64,000 bases of DNA from Pseudomonas triclosanedens. GTDB taxonomy: Bacteria; Pseudomonadota; Gammaproteobacteria; Pseudomonadales; Pseudomonadaceae. Under the pieces are notes generated by a model. The model saw only the letters and a list, made by a program, of their open reading frames with translations. It made no database searches and was not told the DNA's origin. Position numbers and translations under genes: made by a program. This document shows, in pieces, positions 9,943-18,451 of this stretch. Position 1 is the stretch's first letter. Every line of letters begins with the position of its first letter. The stretch is taken from the NCBI RefSeq assembly GCF_026686735.1, contig NZ_CP113432.1, positions 3,089,001 to 3,153,000 on the forward strand, written 5' to 3'.

Positions 9943-10416
9943 TCAATGCGGGCGCGCCACACTGCGCAGCAGATTGGCGCTGAGCTTTTCGGCATTGCAA
10001 CTGGCGACGTTGGCCAGCGACAGGATGCCAACCAGGCGCTTCTCGCGATTCACCACGGCCAACCGGCGCTTCTGGATCTGGGCCATGTTCTTCGACACGT
10101 GGTCAACCGTCTCGTCCTCGAAGCAGTAGCACACTCCAGCACTCATTACCTCGTTGACCGGCGTCGTGGTGGCCAGCGCATCAGCCAGCCCGCGCACCAC
10201 CAGGTCACGGTCAGTGACCATGCCGATCAGTTGGTCGCCTTCGCTCACCAGCAGCGCGCCGATATCCACCTGCCGCATCAGCAGCGCCGCTTCCTGCAAT
10301 GTGCTGTCCGGCGAGATGGTCCGCACTTCCCTGCTCATGATTTCCCGCACTGTCATGGAGCCATGCCCGGATGACTTGTCGCGCATGGACTGTTCTTTCA
10401 CGCTTTGTTCTCTCAT
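9943..10416 (-). CDS. Tandem CBS-domain protein
   Basis: A 157-residue soluble protein with two CBS motifs forming one adenosyl-binding Bateman module. The first runs about residues 20-75 (VREIMSREVRTISPDSTL, then GMVTDRDLVVRG); the second about 85-140 (VNEVMSAGVCYCFEDETV, then LVGILSLANVA). There is no attached enzyme domain. Such stand-alone proteins may sense AMP, ATP or redox state. The ATG has a perfect AGGAGG six bases upstream. It is last of the leftward stress set that begins with the response regulator at 12336. Confidence 0.85.
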   Translation of the reverse strand: MREQSVKEQSMRDKSSGHGSMTVREIMSREVRTISPDSTLQEAALLMRQVDIGALLVSEGDQLIGMVTDRDLVVRGLADALATTTPVNEVMSAGVCYCFEDETVDHVSKNMAQIQKRRLAVVNREKRLVGILSLANVASCNAEKLSANLLRSVARPH

Positions 10417-10511
10417 GGTCTGCCTCCTGTGGCGGCCCTGAACACCAGAGCCTCTGAGAGTGGAAAGACTTCCCCTGCGATGGTTCGAACTTTCCGCGCG
10501 AAGGCGCAGAT

Positions 10512-11063
10512 TCAGGCATGCACGCTCCACTGGCAGGCCGCTTCGGGGATTCGCAGCGGATCGATGGCATGGATCAGCCCGCAGGCCAGCGCTTCGTCAG
10601 GCTCGACTATCCGCGCATGACCGGTCAGGCACTCGGGCACGTCGATTCGTTCGCTGGCATCGAGGGTGCGCTGTTGGACGATCTCCGCGTACAGCCGCAG
10701 ATCGTGCTCCAGGCTCATGGCATATTCACTCATGCGGGCATGGTCCACCGAGCCATGCAACGTCCAGTGGAACGGATGGAACAGGAATTTGCTCAACGGG
10801 CAGGCCGTGCGCCGCCGGCCCGCCAGGAACAGGATGTTGCCCATGGACTCCACCGTCCCCAGATTGTGGGTGTCCACCGGCACCGGCAGCGACAGCAGGT
10901 AGTTGTAGAGGCTGAAGCCATAGGCGCAGTCGCCGCCCATAGTGACGATGTTCAGTTGCAACTGCGTTGCGCCCTGCTGCATCGCCCTGGTACAGGTGCC
11001 AATCAGATTGCCGCAGGTGGACGAATTGATCGGCCCGGTGAAATGGATGATATGTGTGGCCAT
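10512..11063 (-). CDS. ClpP-like serine protease, stand-alone paralogue
   Basis: A 183-residue ClpP/crotonase-fold protein. The Ser nucleophile is in GTVESMGNILFLAG and the catalytic His in LFHPFHW, the positions expected for ClpP. The sequence is clearly divergent from housekeeping ClpP, and no ClpX/ClpA gene is nearby. A housekeeping ClpP would be next to clpX, so this is an accessory paralogue, possibly using another chaperone or making mixed rings. Its neighbours (CBS protein, hemerythrin, receiver protein) suggest a stress role. The target proteins are unknown. Confidence 0.8.
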   Translation of the reverse strand: MATHIIHFTGPINSSTCGNLIGTCTRAMQQGATQLQLNIVTMGGDCAYGFSLYNYLLSLPVPVDTHNLGTVESMGNILFLAGRRRTACPLSKFLFHPFHWTLHGSVDHARMSEYAMSLEHDLRLYAEIVQQRTLDASERIDVPECLTGHARIVEPDEALACGLIHAIDPLRIPEAACQWSVHA

Positions 11064-11154
11064 GCGCGGCTCCTTGTGGCTGGAGACTCGAATACGTCTT
11101 CAACTGAGTCCCGCATGGCTGCTGCCATGCCAACGACACGACGAGTGGACACGC

Positions 11155-11367
11155 TCAGGGCTGGCGATAGTGTCCTGGCGTGGTGTCGCGCTCCTGGCTG
11201 CGCAACACCTTGCTGACCTGCACGTCGGTGATGGAGCGCTCATCGAGCGGGCTGTGCAGCGCCACCAGGAAGCGGCGCGCGTCATCGACGCTGAGCTGCT
11301 CCTGGTGCAACACGACGCTCATCGGCTGGTCGTTGAGGATGTAGCTGATCAGGAATGCGGGTGTCAT
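11155..11367 (-). CDS. Small hypothetical protein
   Basis: A 70-residue soluble protein starting MTPAFLISYILND, with AGGAG upstream of the chosen ATG; an ATG six codons further upstream is less likely. No known domain. It lies between the hemerythrin and ClpP-like genes on the same strand and may be co-transcribed with them. Confidence 0.6.
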   Translation of the reverse strand: MTPAFLISYILNDQPMSVVLHQEQLSVDDARRFLVALHSPLDERSITDVQVSKVLRSQERDTTPGHYRQP

Positions 11368-11422
11368 CTCGGCTCTCCTCTGCAAGGGCGCCCGCGCCGG
11401 GACGCAAGCGCCTGGCGAACGG

Positions 11423-11893
11423 TCAGGCGGCGCGTTTCTCCCATTGCGCCTTGATGTCCTTCTTCATCTGCTGCATCGCCACCGCCAGTCGATCCAGCGT
11501 GGGATGGTCGAGCAACTGCTCCGCGCGCGGGAACATCTCCTTTTCCTCTTCCTGAATGTGATGCTCCAGCAGCTCCTTGAGCACCTTCACCCGGCCGGCG
11601 AATTCCATGCTGTCGGGGCGGGTATTTTTCAGGTCAGGCAGTACCAGCGAATCCACCGTGCGGTGCTCCTCCCTGGACTCGAAGTACATCTTCTCGTCTT
11701 CCTTTTCGCCCACCTGCCTGAGCGCCGGGTAGAAAATTTCTTCCTCGATGGCGGTGTGCTGGCTCAGCTCCAGATCGATCTTGCGTAGCAGTTCGCTGCG
11801 CTTTTTCACCGCACGCGAGGTGGTCTCGCTCAGTTCGGCGAGCAGCGTCTTGACGGTCTTGTGGTCCTGCTTGAGTAGATCGATGGCATTCAT
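11423..11893 (-). CDS. Hemerythrin HHE-domain protein
   Basis: A 156-residue four-helix protein with the HHE pattern that binds a diiron centre: DLLKQDHKTVK near residue 5-15, SQHTAIEEEIFYPAL near 42-56, EEHRTVDSL near 76-84 and LLEHHIQEEEKEMFP near 110-124. Family members sense or buffer oxygen, NO or iron. The start (MNAIDLL) follows GAGGAG. It sits 50 bases after the response-regulator gene and probably shares its transcript. Confidence 0.9.
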   Translation of the reverse strand: MNAIDLLKQDHKTVKTLLAELSETTSRAVKKRSELLRKIDLELSQHTAIEEEIFYPALRQVGEKEDEKMYFESREEHRTVDSLVLPDLKNTRPDSMEFAGRVKVLKELLEHHIQEEEKEMFPRAEQLLDHPTLDRLAVAMQQMKKDIKAQWEKRAA

Positions 11894-11943
11894 TGGTTTC
11901 TCCTCGGTCAGGCTTCGCTGAAGGATCATCCGGGTCGGCGGTT

Positions 11944-12336
11944 TCAGGTCGCTTCCCAGGGTTTTACCGGTGGCCGGCAGAGGGCGCGGTCGATGGCGCG
12001 GCCCAGCTCATCCAGGCGCAACGGCTTGAGCAGGGTCGGATACGGCGAGCTGTGGTCCAGCGCGCGCTCCTGCGATGACGACAGCATCAGCACGCGCATG
12101 CGCGGCCGCGACGGCAGGCAGGCCTCGATCAGCTCATTGCCGGTCAAGGGACCTGTGATCGGCTCGTCGACCAGAAACAGATCGATGACCGCGCCGGAGC
12201 CCAAGTGCTCCAGCGCTTCCTCATGGTTCCGCGCACTGAGCACTGCGTGGCCCTTGTCCAGCAGGTACTGCTCGATGCGCCAGAGCTCGTCCGCCTTTTC
12301 TTCGAGTACCAGTACCGATGCGTCACACAGGCTCAT
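11944..12336 (-). CDS. Stand-alone response-regulator receiver domain
   Basis: A 130-residue CheY-like protein without an output domain. The expected phospho-acceptor Asp is in IDLFLVDEPITG (the usual MP after the Asp is replaced by EP). The conserved Thr/Ser region is VLMLSSSQE and the Lys is in TLLKPLRLDE. The acidic pocket at the N-terminus is replaced by LVLEEKADE. No sensor kinase is in the window. GAGGAG precedes the ATG. It is probably first in the leftward stress operon. Confidence 0.8.
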   Translation of the reverse strand: MSLCDASVLVLEEKADELWRIEQYLLDKGHAVLSARNHEEALEHLGSGAVIDLFLVDEPITGPLTGNELIEACLPSRPRMRVLMLSSSQERALDHSSPYPTLLKPLRLDELGRAIDRALCRPPVKPWEAT

Positions 12337-12823
12337 GGCTGTCTCCTCTTCCAATGAGCAGACGCAGCAACTTTCGCGCCTTCCCCGCGCATTCCGCGCA
12401 CCCGCGGGACAGAGCGGCGGCTACCCTCGATGATCGCACCCTGCAATCAGCAAAACGCCCGACCGGCCTGAGCCGGCGATGCAAAATGCCTGAACGGACC
12501 GCGGCCCCGGATTTCCGGAGCCGGCTATCGGGATGCGCAGGCTCGCCGGCCTGCAGGTTGGCCGCAGGTACTATCGGCAGCTCGATCAGCGTGAATCCGT
12601 GGCCCGCTCTGGTCGGCGATCAGGCAGGTCGCCTGGCCGAAGATGCAGCCGGCCGCCGCCAGGGTAAGGCCGGCAGCACGGGGTGGGCAGCGGCATGGAG
12701 GCGGCCTGGTCCAGCTCCATGCGCGGTTCGGCAGTGGTGTTGAGAGCCGCAGGTTCCGGCGCAGCCCGCAACAACGCGCCTGACTCGATTGGCGTCGAGC
12801 CGTGCCGAGACCTCGGTGCACCT
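12337..12823. other. 487-bp segment without a recognised gene
   Basis: It lies between the response-regulator start (12336) and the end of the acyl-CoA synthetase gene (12824). Several short frames exist on both strands but none has a ribosome site or a recognisable domain. It must hold the promoter of the stress operon near 12340-12450. I see no clear repeat. Confidence 0.5.
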
Positions 12824-14608
12824 CTAGATAGTCGTCCCCGGTCTTTCCATCTCCAGGTCGAGGCGTCTGAGGCGGCGGACGATGTCTTCAATCAGAGAGT
12901 CGGTCAGGGGTTCCCTGGTGCCGATCTCCACCCGCCTGGCGGCGGGGTCGCGGCATGTCACCGCGGGCGCTTCGACGAGGTCTGCCAGCAGCTCGGCCAC
13001 CTTGCGTTCAACCGCCAATTGCCGCAGGCGATAGCGTGCGACCTTGCCGAACGGGGTCAGCGGCAACTCATCCAGTACGAAAATACCTTTGGGCCGCGCC
13101 GGCGGCTCGGCGATCTGCTGCGCCATGAAGCCGGCCAGCTCGCTCAGGCAGAACTCCGCAGTGGAGCGGGCCACCACGAACAGTACCGGAACCTCCCCGG
13201 CATAGTCGTCAGGCATCGCGACTGCCGCCGCCTGGACCACGCCGGCGTGACGGTGCGCGACATCCTCGATGAGCTGCGGATCGATGTTGTGTCCGCTGCG
13301 GATGATCACATCCTTGGAGCGGCCAATGATCCGCAGCTCGCCATTGCTGGCCACCTCCCCAAGGTCACCGGACGAGAGCCAGCCGCCTCGCGGATCACCG
13401 ACGACGCCCTGGTCGGTCAGATAGCCCTGGAACACGTTCGGCCCACGGATCAGGACTTCGCCTTTCGCTCCTGGCCGGTACTCGGCGCCAGCCTGTCCGA
13501 GGCTGATCTCCACTCCAGGCACCGGAAGGCCCGCCGCATGGGCTGCACGCCGGCCAGTGGTCGATTGCGCCGTTGCAATGCCGCTGGATTCGGTCATCCC
13601 GTAGAGCTGATAGACAGGCTTTCCGGTCAGCGCCTGGATGTGTTGGGAAAGATCCTCCGACAAGGGCGACCCGCCCGTCATGATCGCCCTGAGCCCGGCG
13701 AGTTCCGATGTCCCGACCGGGGTATCCCGGATTGCCGCGAGCGATGTCGGAACGACGCCCAGCACGGTAATCCCATAGCGGGAAACGATCTCCCAGAGGC
13801 GCTGTACGACTGCCGGGTTGCGCATGCCCAGCGGCGTGGGAAAGACAACCGTGGCGCCCACCGAGAGTGCGGCCATCAGGCCATCGATGGCTCCGCCGAC
13901 ATGGAACAGCGGCAGCCCGGTCAGCAGGCGGTCGGATGGCTCGATACCCAGGCCGGCGCTCGCCATGACTGCCGCCACTGCCATGTTGCGCAGCGACAGC
14001 CGGGCCAGCTTGGGATGCCCGGTCGTACCCCCGGTGTGGACCAATGCGCCGACACGCCCAGGATCCACCGGCTGTTCGAAGGCCGATGTGGAGGCGCCGA
14101 GGAACGCTTCCCAGTTGTGGGCAGGCCCGGCCAGGGGGACTTCGATGATCGTGGGCGCCACTGGCATGGATTCGACCGCGCGCACGACACGCGCATGGAC
14201 GTCCAGCGCAGGATGCGGGCCCAGGGTCACGACCACCCTGCAACGGGCGATACTGAGTTGCGCGCGCATGGCCTCTGCCGATAGCAGCAGGTTGACGGGA
14301 AACGCCACGGCCACGGCACTGGCGGCGATCAGAACGGATACCGCCTGGGGAACGAATGGCAGCAGGATGGCGACGGATTCATCCTCGCGGATGCCCGTCG
14401 CCTTCAGGGCCGAGGCGATCCGCTGCACCTCCTGCAGCAGTTGCCGATAAGTGACCTCCAAGGGGGCTCCTTCGAGATCGCCGGGAAGAAATTCCAGCGC
14501 GGTGCGGGTTGGCAACTGCTGCGCCGTACGGGCCAGCAGTTCAAAGGGCGAGGTCGTCGACTCCATGCGATGTTGTATGCAGGAGCTATTGGATGCGGCA
14601 GTCGACAT
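12824..14608 (-). CDS. AMP-binding acyl-CoA synthetase
   Basis: A 594-residue ANL-superfamily ligase that activates a carboxylic acid with ATP and CoA. The P-loop-like motif VHTGGTTGHPKLA, the adenine motif YQLYGMTESSG and the hinge SGDLGEV...GRSKDVIIRSGHNI are present, as is the catalytic Lys region LTPFGKVAR. It starts at 14608 with AAGGAG seven bases upstream. It lies 87 bp after the crotonase gene and both face a TetR gene. This suggests CoA-dependent side-chain shortening of an aromatic or fatty acid; the acid is not identifiable. Confidence 0.9.
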   Translation of the reverse strand: MSTAASNSSCIQHRMESTTSPFELLARTAQQLPTRTALEFLPGDLEGAPLEVTYRQLLQEVQRIASALKATGIREDESVAILLPFVPQAVSVLIAASAVAVAFPVNLLLSAEAMRAQLSIARCRVVVTLGPHPALDVHARVVRAVESMPVAPTIIEVPLAGPAHNWEAFLGASTSAFEQPVDPGRVGALVHTGGTTGHPKLARLSLRNMAVAAVMASAGLGIEPSDRLLTGLPLFHVGGAIDGLMAALSVGATVVFPTPLGMRNPAVVQRLWEIVSRYGITVLGVVPTSLAAIRDTPVGTSELAGLRAIMTGGSPLSEDLSQHIQALTGKPVYQLYGMTESSGIATAQSTTGRRAAHAAGLPVPGVEISLGQAGAEYRPGAKGEVLIRGPNVFQGYLTDQGVVGDPRGGWLSSGDLGEVASNGELRIIGRSKDVIIRSGHNIDPQLIEDVAHRHAGVVQAAAVAMPDDYAGEVPVLFVVARSTAEFCLSELAGFMAQQIAEPPARPKGIFVLDELPLTPFGKVARYRLRQLAVERKVAELLADLVEAPAVTCRDPAARRVEIGTREPLTDSLIEDIVRRLRRLDLEMERPGTTI

Positions 14609-14695
14609 CAGGCATCTCCTTGGGGCCGTAGGATTCCACCCTGGCGCAGCGAGAACAGGCGCCCCACTGCGCATGGGTGGAGGGAAGAGACGGGA

Positions 14696-15598
14696 TCACT
14701 CGTTCAGGCGAGCCTCCAGCTCCCTGATCAGCTCACGCGCTTCTTCCCGTTCCGGGATCGGCCGCCCGCTGTCACGCCATTGCACCGCCGCCTTGAAGCC
14801 TTCCACCTGAGCGTAGCGGCGGAACCAGACGCCTTCCGGGTTGTGCCGGGTGATGCCGTCGAACACCGTGGCCATCATCTGGGTCTGCTCGAGCCCCATG
14901 TTCAGCATTACCTGGTTGACCACCATCTTGTGCATCGCCAGGTGTGACTTGGGCACGCCGGCAATCCGCTCGGCGAGCTTCATGGTAGCGGCCTCCAGCT
15001 CCTCCTTCGGCACCACCTCGTTGGCCAGTCCCCAGGCTGCAGCCTTGACTCCATCGATGGGGTCGCCGGTGAACATCAACTGCTTGGCCCGCGCGAACCC
15101 CAGGCGGAAGGTCCACATGGCGGTCGTCGGGCAACCCCAGACCCGAGTGGGCATGTAGCCGATTCTGGCGTCCTCGGCCATGACCAGCAGATCGCAACTC
15201 AGCGCGATGTCGCTGCCGCCTGCCGCGGCATAGCCGTGCACCTTGGCGATGGTTGGCTTGCTGCAACGCCAGAGGCTCATGAAGTCCTCCGTGTTGCGCT
15301 TCATGAAGGCGTAGTCGACCATCGGGTCCCACGGCGTACTCTCCTGCTGGCATGGATGCTCGAGCATCTGCTCGGCGGACTCGGCCAGGTCGTAGCCACC
15401 GCAGAAGCCCTTGCCAGCACCTTCGACGATGATCACATGGACTTCATCGTTGCGTTCCGCCCACTCCACCGCGGCACGGATGTCACTGGGCGTCTCGTTG
15501 GTGATCGCATTGAGCCGCTCGGGGCGGTTCAGCAGCAGGCGCGCCACTCGGGGCGATTGTTGATCCTGTTCAATCGTGACGGTAGTGAAGGTCGGCAT
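14696..15598 (-). CDS. Enoyl-CoA hydratase/isomerase (crotonase) family protein
   Basis: A 300-residue crotonase-fold enzyme acting on CoA thioesters. The oxyanion-hole segments are [12 protein letters not shown] (about residue 62-73) and [18 protein letters not shown] (about 120-137). One of the two usual hydratase Glu residues is not obvious at the second site, where [12 protein letters not shown] occurs, so isomerase, hydrolase or lyase chemistry is possible. GGAG lies before the ATG. It is first in an operon with the acyl-CoA synthetase, under probable TetR control. Confidence 0.88.
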   Translation of the reverse strand: MPTFTTVTIEQDQQSPRVARLLLNRPERLNAITNETPSDIRAAVEWAERNDEVHVIIVEGAGKGFCGGYDLAESAEQMLEHPCQQESTPWDPMVDYAFMKRNTEDFMSLWRCSKPTIAKVHGYAAAGGSDIALSCDLLVMAEDARIGYMPTRVWGCPTTAMWTFRLGFARAKQLMFTGDPIDGVKAAAWGLANEVVPKEELEAATMKLAERIAGVPKSHLAMHKMVVNQVMLNMGLEQTQMMATVFDGITRHNPEGVWFRRYAQVEGFKAAVQWRDSGRPIPEREEARELIRELEARLNE

Positions 15599-15638
15599 AT
15601 CGGGCTCCAGGCAGTACGATCATGGTCAGGCAAGAAGG

Positions 15639-15656
15639 ACAGTCAGGGCTGACTGT
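15639..15656. promoter_or_regulatory. TetR-type operator palindrome 1
   Basis: ACAGTCAG-GG-CTGACTGT is a perfect 8-2-8 inverted repeat in the 123-bp gap between the divergent crotonase and TetR genes. It shares ACAGTCA-N4-TGACTGT with the second site 35 bases to the right. The most likely ligand is the adjacent TetR protein. Confidence 0.8.
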
Positions 15657-15673
15657 AAGAAACCAAAGCAAAG

Positions 15674-15691
15674 ACAGTCAATACTGACTGT
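15674..15691. promoter_or_regulatory. TetR-type operator palindrome 2
   Basis: ACAGTCA-ATAC-TGACTGT is a perfect 7-4-7 inverted repeat with the same arms as the site at 15639-15656. The two centres are 35 bp apart. This one is nearer the TetR gene and could give autorepression. Confidence 0.8.
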
Positions 15692-15721
15692 ATTCATCAT
15701 TCATCGAGTAAATGCCTCGTC

Positions 15722-16345
15722 ATGCAGACAGCAACCAACCCAACCGCCGCCTCTCGCAAGCTCGCTACCCGGCAACGCCTTCTGGACGCCGCGGTGTCGT
15801 CGCTGATCGAACTGGGGGTCGCGAGGACCACCACCCTCGAAGTACAGCGTCGTTCCGGAGCCAGCAGGGGCGCGCTGCTGCACCACTTCCCCACCCATGC
15901 CGCACTGTTGTCGGCAACGATCGAGGAACTGGTCCGCCGCAATGACGAGGCGGTATGCCAGGCGGAGCAGGCAATGGGAGATATCTCCAACCCGCTGGAG
16001 CGGGCCATACGGGTCCTGTCGGCGATGAGCCTGAAGCCGGCCTTTCTGGCGGAACTGGAGCTGTGGGCGGCATCGCGGACGGACGGCGATCTGCAATCGG
16101 CTATCCGTGGGGCGGAGCGAGCGGCACGAGCGGAGCGGGAGCGCGTCGTGGAGAACCTGCTGGCAGCAGTGCAGAAAGAACCGAACTACGAGGTAGTGAA
16201 GGCGCTGAGTATCGGATTCCTGCGCGGCATGGCGCTGTCGAGCGTTCTGGTGAGCAACCCGGATCACCAGGAAAAACTGGTGGCCCAATGGGTATGGGCC
16301 GTACAGGTGCTGCTCGACGCTCCACCGTTCGACGATAGCAACTGA
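15722..16345 (+). CDS. TetR-family transcriptional regulator
   Basis: A 207-residue repressor-type protein. The N-terminal helix-turn-helix spans about residues 14-58 (RQRLLDAAVSSLIELG, then TLEVQRRSGASRGALLHHF). The C-terminal part is the ligand-binding helical domain. It is divergent from the crotonase/acyl-CoA synthetase operon, with two identical-arm palindromes between them. By family logic it represses both and is released by an acyl-CoA or the free acid; the ligand is inferred. Confidence 0.9.
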   Translation: MQTATNPTAASRKLATRQRLLDAAVSSLIELGVARTTTLEVQRRSGASRGALLHHFPTHAALLSATIEELVRRNDEAVCQAEQAMGDISNPLERAIRVLSAMSLKPAFLAELELWAASRTDGDLQSAIRGAERAARAERERVVENLLAAVQKEPNYEVVKALSIGFLRGMALSSVLVSNPDHQEKLVAQWVWAVQVLLDAPPFDDSN

Positions 16346-16480
16346 GCGCCTTGTGTATCGGGCACCACGCCAGTCGGGTCGCTGGTGCCCGCTGCGGGCT
16401 CATCCTCTTCCTGAACTTTGCCTGCCAGCGGTCGATGGCTCCCCCCTTTCCGCGAAATCCCATCGTTCGGTCTGGTTAAA

Positions 16481-16516
16481 GTTACCGAAAAAGACGTATA
16501 TGTATTTCTCAGTAAC
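16481..16516. promoter_or_regulatory. Imperfect 36-bp palindrome upstream of the PaaX-family gene
   Basis: The two 18-base halves match at 14 of 18 positions, with outer arms GTTAC/GTAAC. It ends 41 bases before the PaaX start. It could be an autoregulatory operator, or a site for an unseen regulator. It differs from the TetR and LysR boxes elsewhere in the window. Confidence 0.55.
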
Positions 16517-16557
16517 ATTACACCGGCAAGCACAATACGCGGAAAAGAGTCATCAGT

Positions 16558-17385
16558 ATGACGCCACATCCTCGAGACCTGATTCTCAAGTTCATCCTGA
16601 CCGCGGAGGACGGCGTGCTCAGCGCCCGCGATGCGGTATCTGCCTGCGCCCTGTTCGGTATTCGCGAGAACAGCGTGCGGGTGGCACTTGTCCGCCTCGC
16701 CGCCGCCGGCATGATCGAAGCTGCGGGACGCGGCGCCTATTGCCTGGGAGCCAACGCGGCCGACCTGGCGGAAGATGTTCGCGACTGGCGTAGCGCCGAA
16801 GCGCGCATCGGCAGTTGGCATGGCGGCTGGATAGTCGCCCATTGCGCCGGCCTGGGCCGCACCGACCGCGCACAATTGCGGCGCCGTGAGCGGGCTCTGG
16901 AGCTGCTGGGTTTCCGCGAACTGGAACGCGAGCTTTTCGTCCGCCCCGACAACCTCGTGGGTGGTGTCGCTATGGTCAGGGAGCGCCTGATCAAACTGGG
17001 CCTCGAACCATCGGCCGCGGTCTTCCTGGCGACAGAATTCGATCCGGTGCGCGAATCGCGCGCACGTGCACTATGGGATGGCAAGGCGCTCAACCGCGCC
17101 TACCGCAAGACTGCCGAGAAACTCGGCAAATGGCTGACGCGAGTGGACGCGATGGAAGTGGACGCCGCCGCCCGGGAGTCCTTCCTGCTGGGCAGCGCAG
17201 CTATTCGCCAACTGGTCTACGACCCACTGCTGCCCGAGCCGTTGGTCAATCCGCAGGAGCGGCACGCCTTCATCGAAGTGCTGCTGCGCTATGACGATGT
17301 CGGCCATGCCATCTGGCGCAGCCTGCGAGCATCGCCACTTGCCGGACCCTCGACCGATACCACCGAAAGACATCTCCACCACTGA
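16558..17385 (+). CDS. PaaX-family transcriptional regulator
   Basis: A 275-residue GntR-like winged-helix repressor of the PaaX family. The N-terminal wHTH reads ILKFILTAEDGVLSARDAV...ENSVRVALVRLAAAGMIE. The central and C-terminal PaaX domains follow, including FLATEFDP and a C-terminal RHAFIEVLLRYDDVGHAIW. PaaX itself senses phenylacetyl-CoA. No paa genes are present here, so another aryl- or acyl-CoA is likely. It is 16 bp before the desaturase gene and is probably co-transcribed with it. Confidence 0.85.
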   Translation: MTPHPRDLILKFILTAEDGVLSARDAVSACALFGIRENSVRVALVRLAAAGMIEAAGRGAYCLGANAADLAEDVRDWRSAEARIGSWHGGWIVAHCAGLGRTDRAQLRRRERALELLGFRELERELFVRPDNLVGGVAMVRERLIKLGLEPSAAVFLATEFDPVRESRARALWDGKALNRAYRKTAEKLGKWLTRVDAMEVDAAARESFLLGSAAIRQLVYDPLLPEPLVNPQERHAFIEVLLRYDDVGHAIWRSLRASPLAGPSTDTTERHLHH

Positions 17386-17401
17386 CCGCCACGAGGTTGC
17401 C

Positions 17402-18412
17402 ATGCTCCAGGACTCAACCGTTAACCAGGAACGTTCACGCCGCAAGATCACCGATGTATTCAGCCGCGACGAAATACGCATGCTGACAGAGCGCTCGGAC
17501 CTTATGGGATTTGCCGCCGTCGGTTTCACCTGGGGCGTCATTGCCCTGGCTTTCGTCGCAATGGCCTGGGCCGGTTCACAGCCGCTGATAGTGGCAATTC
17601 CGGTGTTCCTGATCGCATTGGCAGTGCTGGCTGGCCGCCAACTGGCGCTGGCGATCCTGATGCACGATGCTTCCCACGGCACGCTGTTCAAGACTCGCTT
17701 TCTCAATGAGGTCCTGGTCGACTGGATATGCGCCAGGCCCATCTGGAACGACCTGAAGAAGTACCGCACGCATCACCTGGTACATCATGCAAAGACCGGC
17801 CAGCCAGAGGATACCGACCTCTCTCTGGTAGCCCCCTTCCCGACGACGCGCGCATCGCTGGTGCGCAAGCTGCTGCGCGACATCAGCGGCCTGACGGGTA
17901 TCAAGTTCTTTGTCGGGCGCTTCCTCATGGATGCCGGATATCTAAAGTGGACAGTGGCCAACGACCGGACTGTCCTGCCAGCCGACGGACAGACGTTCAG
18001 CAGCCGCGCCCGGATGTTCGTGCGCAACGTGACGCCCACCGTCATCACCAACGCCGTGCTTTTCGGCGTGCTCTGGGCGACCGGGCACCCCTGGCTGTAC
18101 CTGGCCTGGATTCTCGCCTACATGACGCCTTTCGCTGCCTTCGTGCGCATCCGTTCGATGGCTGAACACGCCTGTACGGAAGTTTCCGCCGACAGTTTTC
18201 TCAATACCCGCACTACGCGTGCCGGTCTGATCGCACGGGCCACCGTAGCGCCCATCAACGTGAACTATCACATCGAGCACCACGTGATGGCATCGGTGCC
18301 CTACTTCCGCCTGCCACTGATGCACCGCATGCTCCGCGAACGCAACGCTATCGACGAACCGCCAGGCTATCTGGAAGTGCTGCGCATCGTTTCCTCGCAA
18401 AAACCGGCCTGA
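17402..18412 (+). CDS. Membrane fatty-acid-desaturase-like diiron enzyme
   Basis: A 336-residue integral membrane protein of the FA_desaturase family. The three histidine boxes are HDASHG (HxxxH), HHLVHH (HxxHH) and HIEHHV (HxxHH). Hydrophobic segments near residues 35-75 and 210-245 form the membrane hairpins. The start at 17402 has GAGG seven bases upstream; the open frame extends back to 17291 inside paaX but without a ribosome site. It converges on a ferredoxin reductase gene that could supply electrons. The substrate may be a fatty acyl chain or a hydrophobic side chain. Confidence 0.85.
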   Translation: MLQDSTVNQERSRRKITDVFSRDEIRMLTERSDLMGFAAVGFTWGVIALAFVAMAWAGSQPLIVAIPVFLIALAVLAGRQLALAILMHDASHGTLFKTRFLNEVLVDWICARPIWNDLKKYRTHHLVHHAKTGQPEDTDLSLVAPFPTTRASLVRKLLRDISGLTGIKFFVGRFLMDAGYLKWTVANDRTVLPADGQTFSSRARMFVRNVTPTVITNAVLFGVLWATGHPWLYLAWILAYMTPFAAFVRIRSMAEHACTEVSADSFLNTRTTRAGLIARATVAPINVNYHIEHHVMASVPYFRLPLMHRMLRERNAIDEPPGYLEVLRIVSSQKPA

Positions 18413-18417
18413 CCAGA

Positions 18418-18445
18418 GGCGCCCCTGTCGAAGACAAGGGGCGCC
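18418..18445. terminator. Strong hairpin between converging desaturase and reductase genes
   Basis: GGCGCCCCT (18418-18426) pairs with AGGGGCGCC (18437-18445); the stem extends by three more pairs across one bulged base. It lies between two converging stops and probably serves both genes, although neither side has a long T run. Confidence 0.6.
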
Positions 18446-18451
18446 ATCGGC

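Noticed and set aside
12525-12821. 98-codon leftward frame after the acyl-CoA synthetase gene
   Set aside because: No ribosome site, no recognisable domain; adjacent frames look equally open, as expected in high-GC DNA.
12683-14284. 533-codon rightward frame
   Set aside because: Antisense shadow of the acyl-CoA synthetase gene; no domain, composition typical of high-GC shadow frames.
15712-15945. Earlier ATG at 15712 as TetR start
   Set aside because: It is in another frame; the TetR helix-turn-helix frame starts at 15722.
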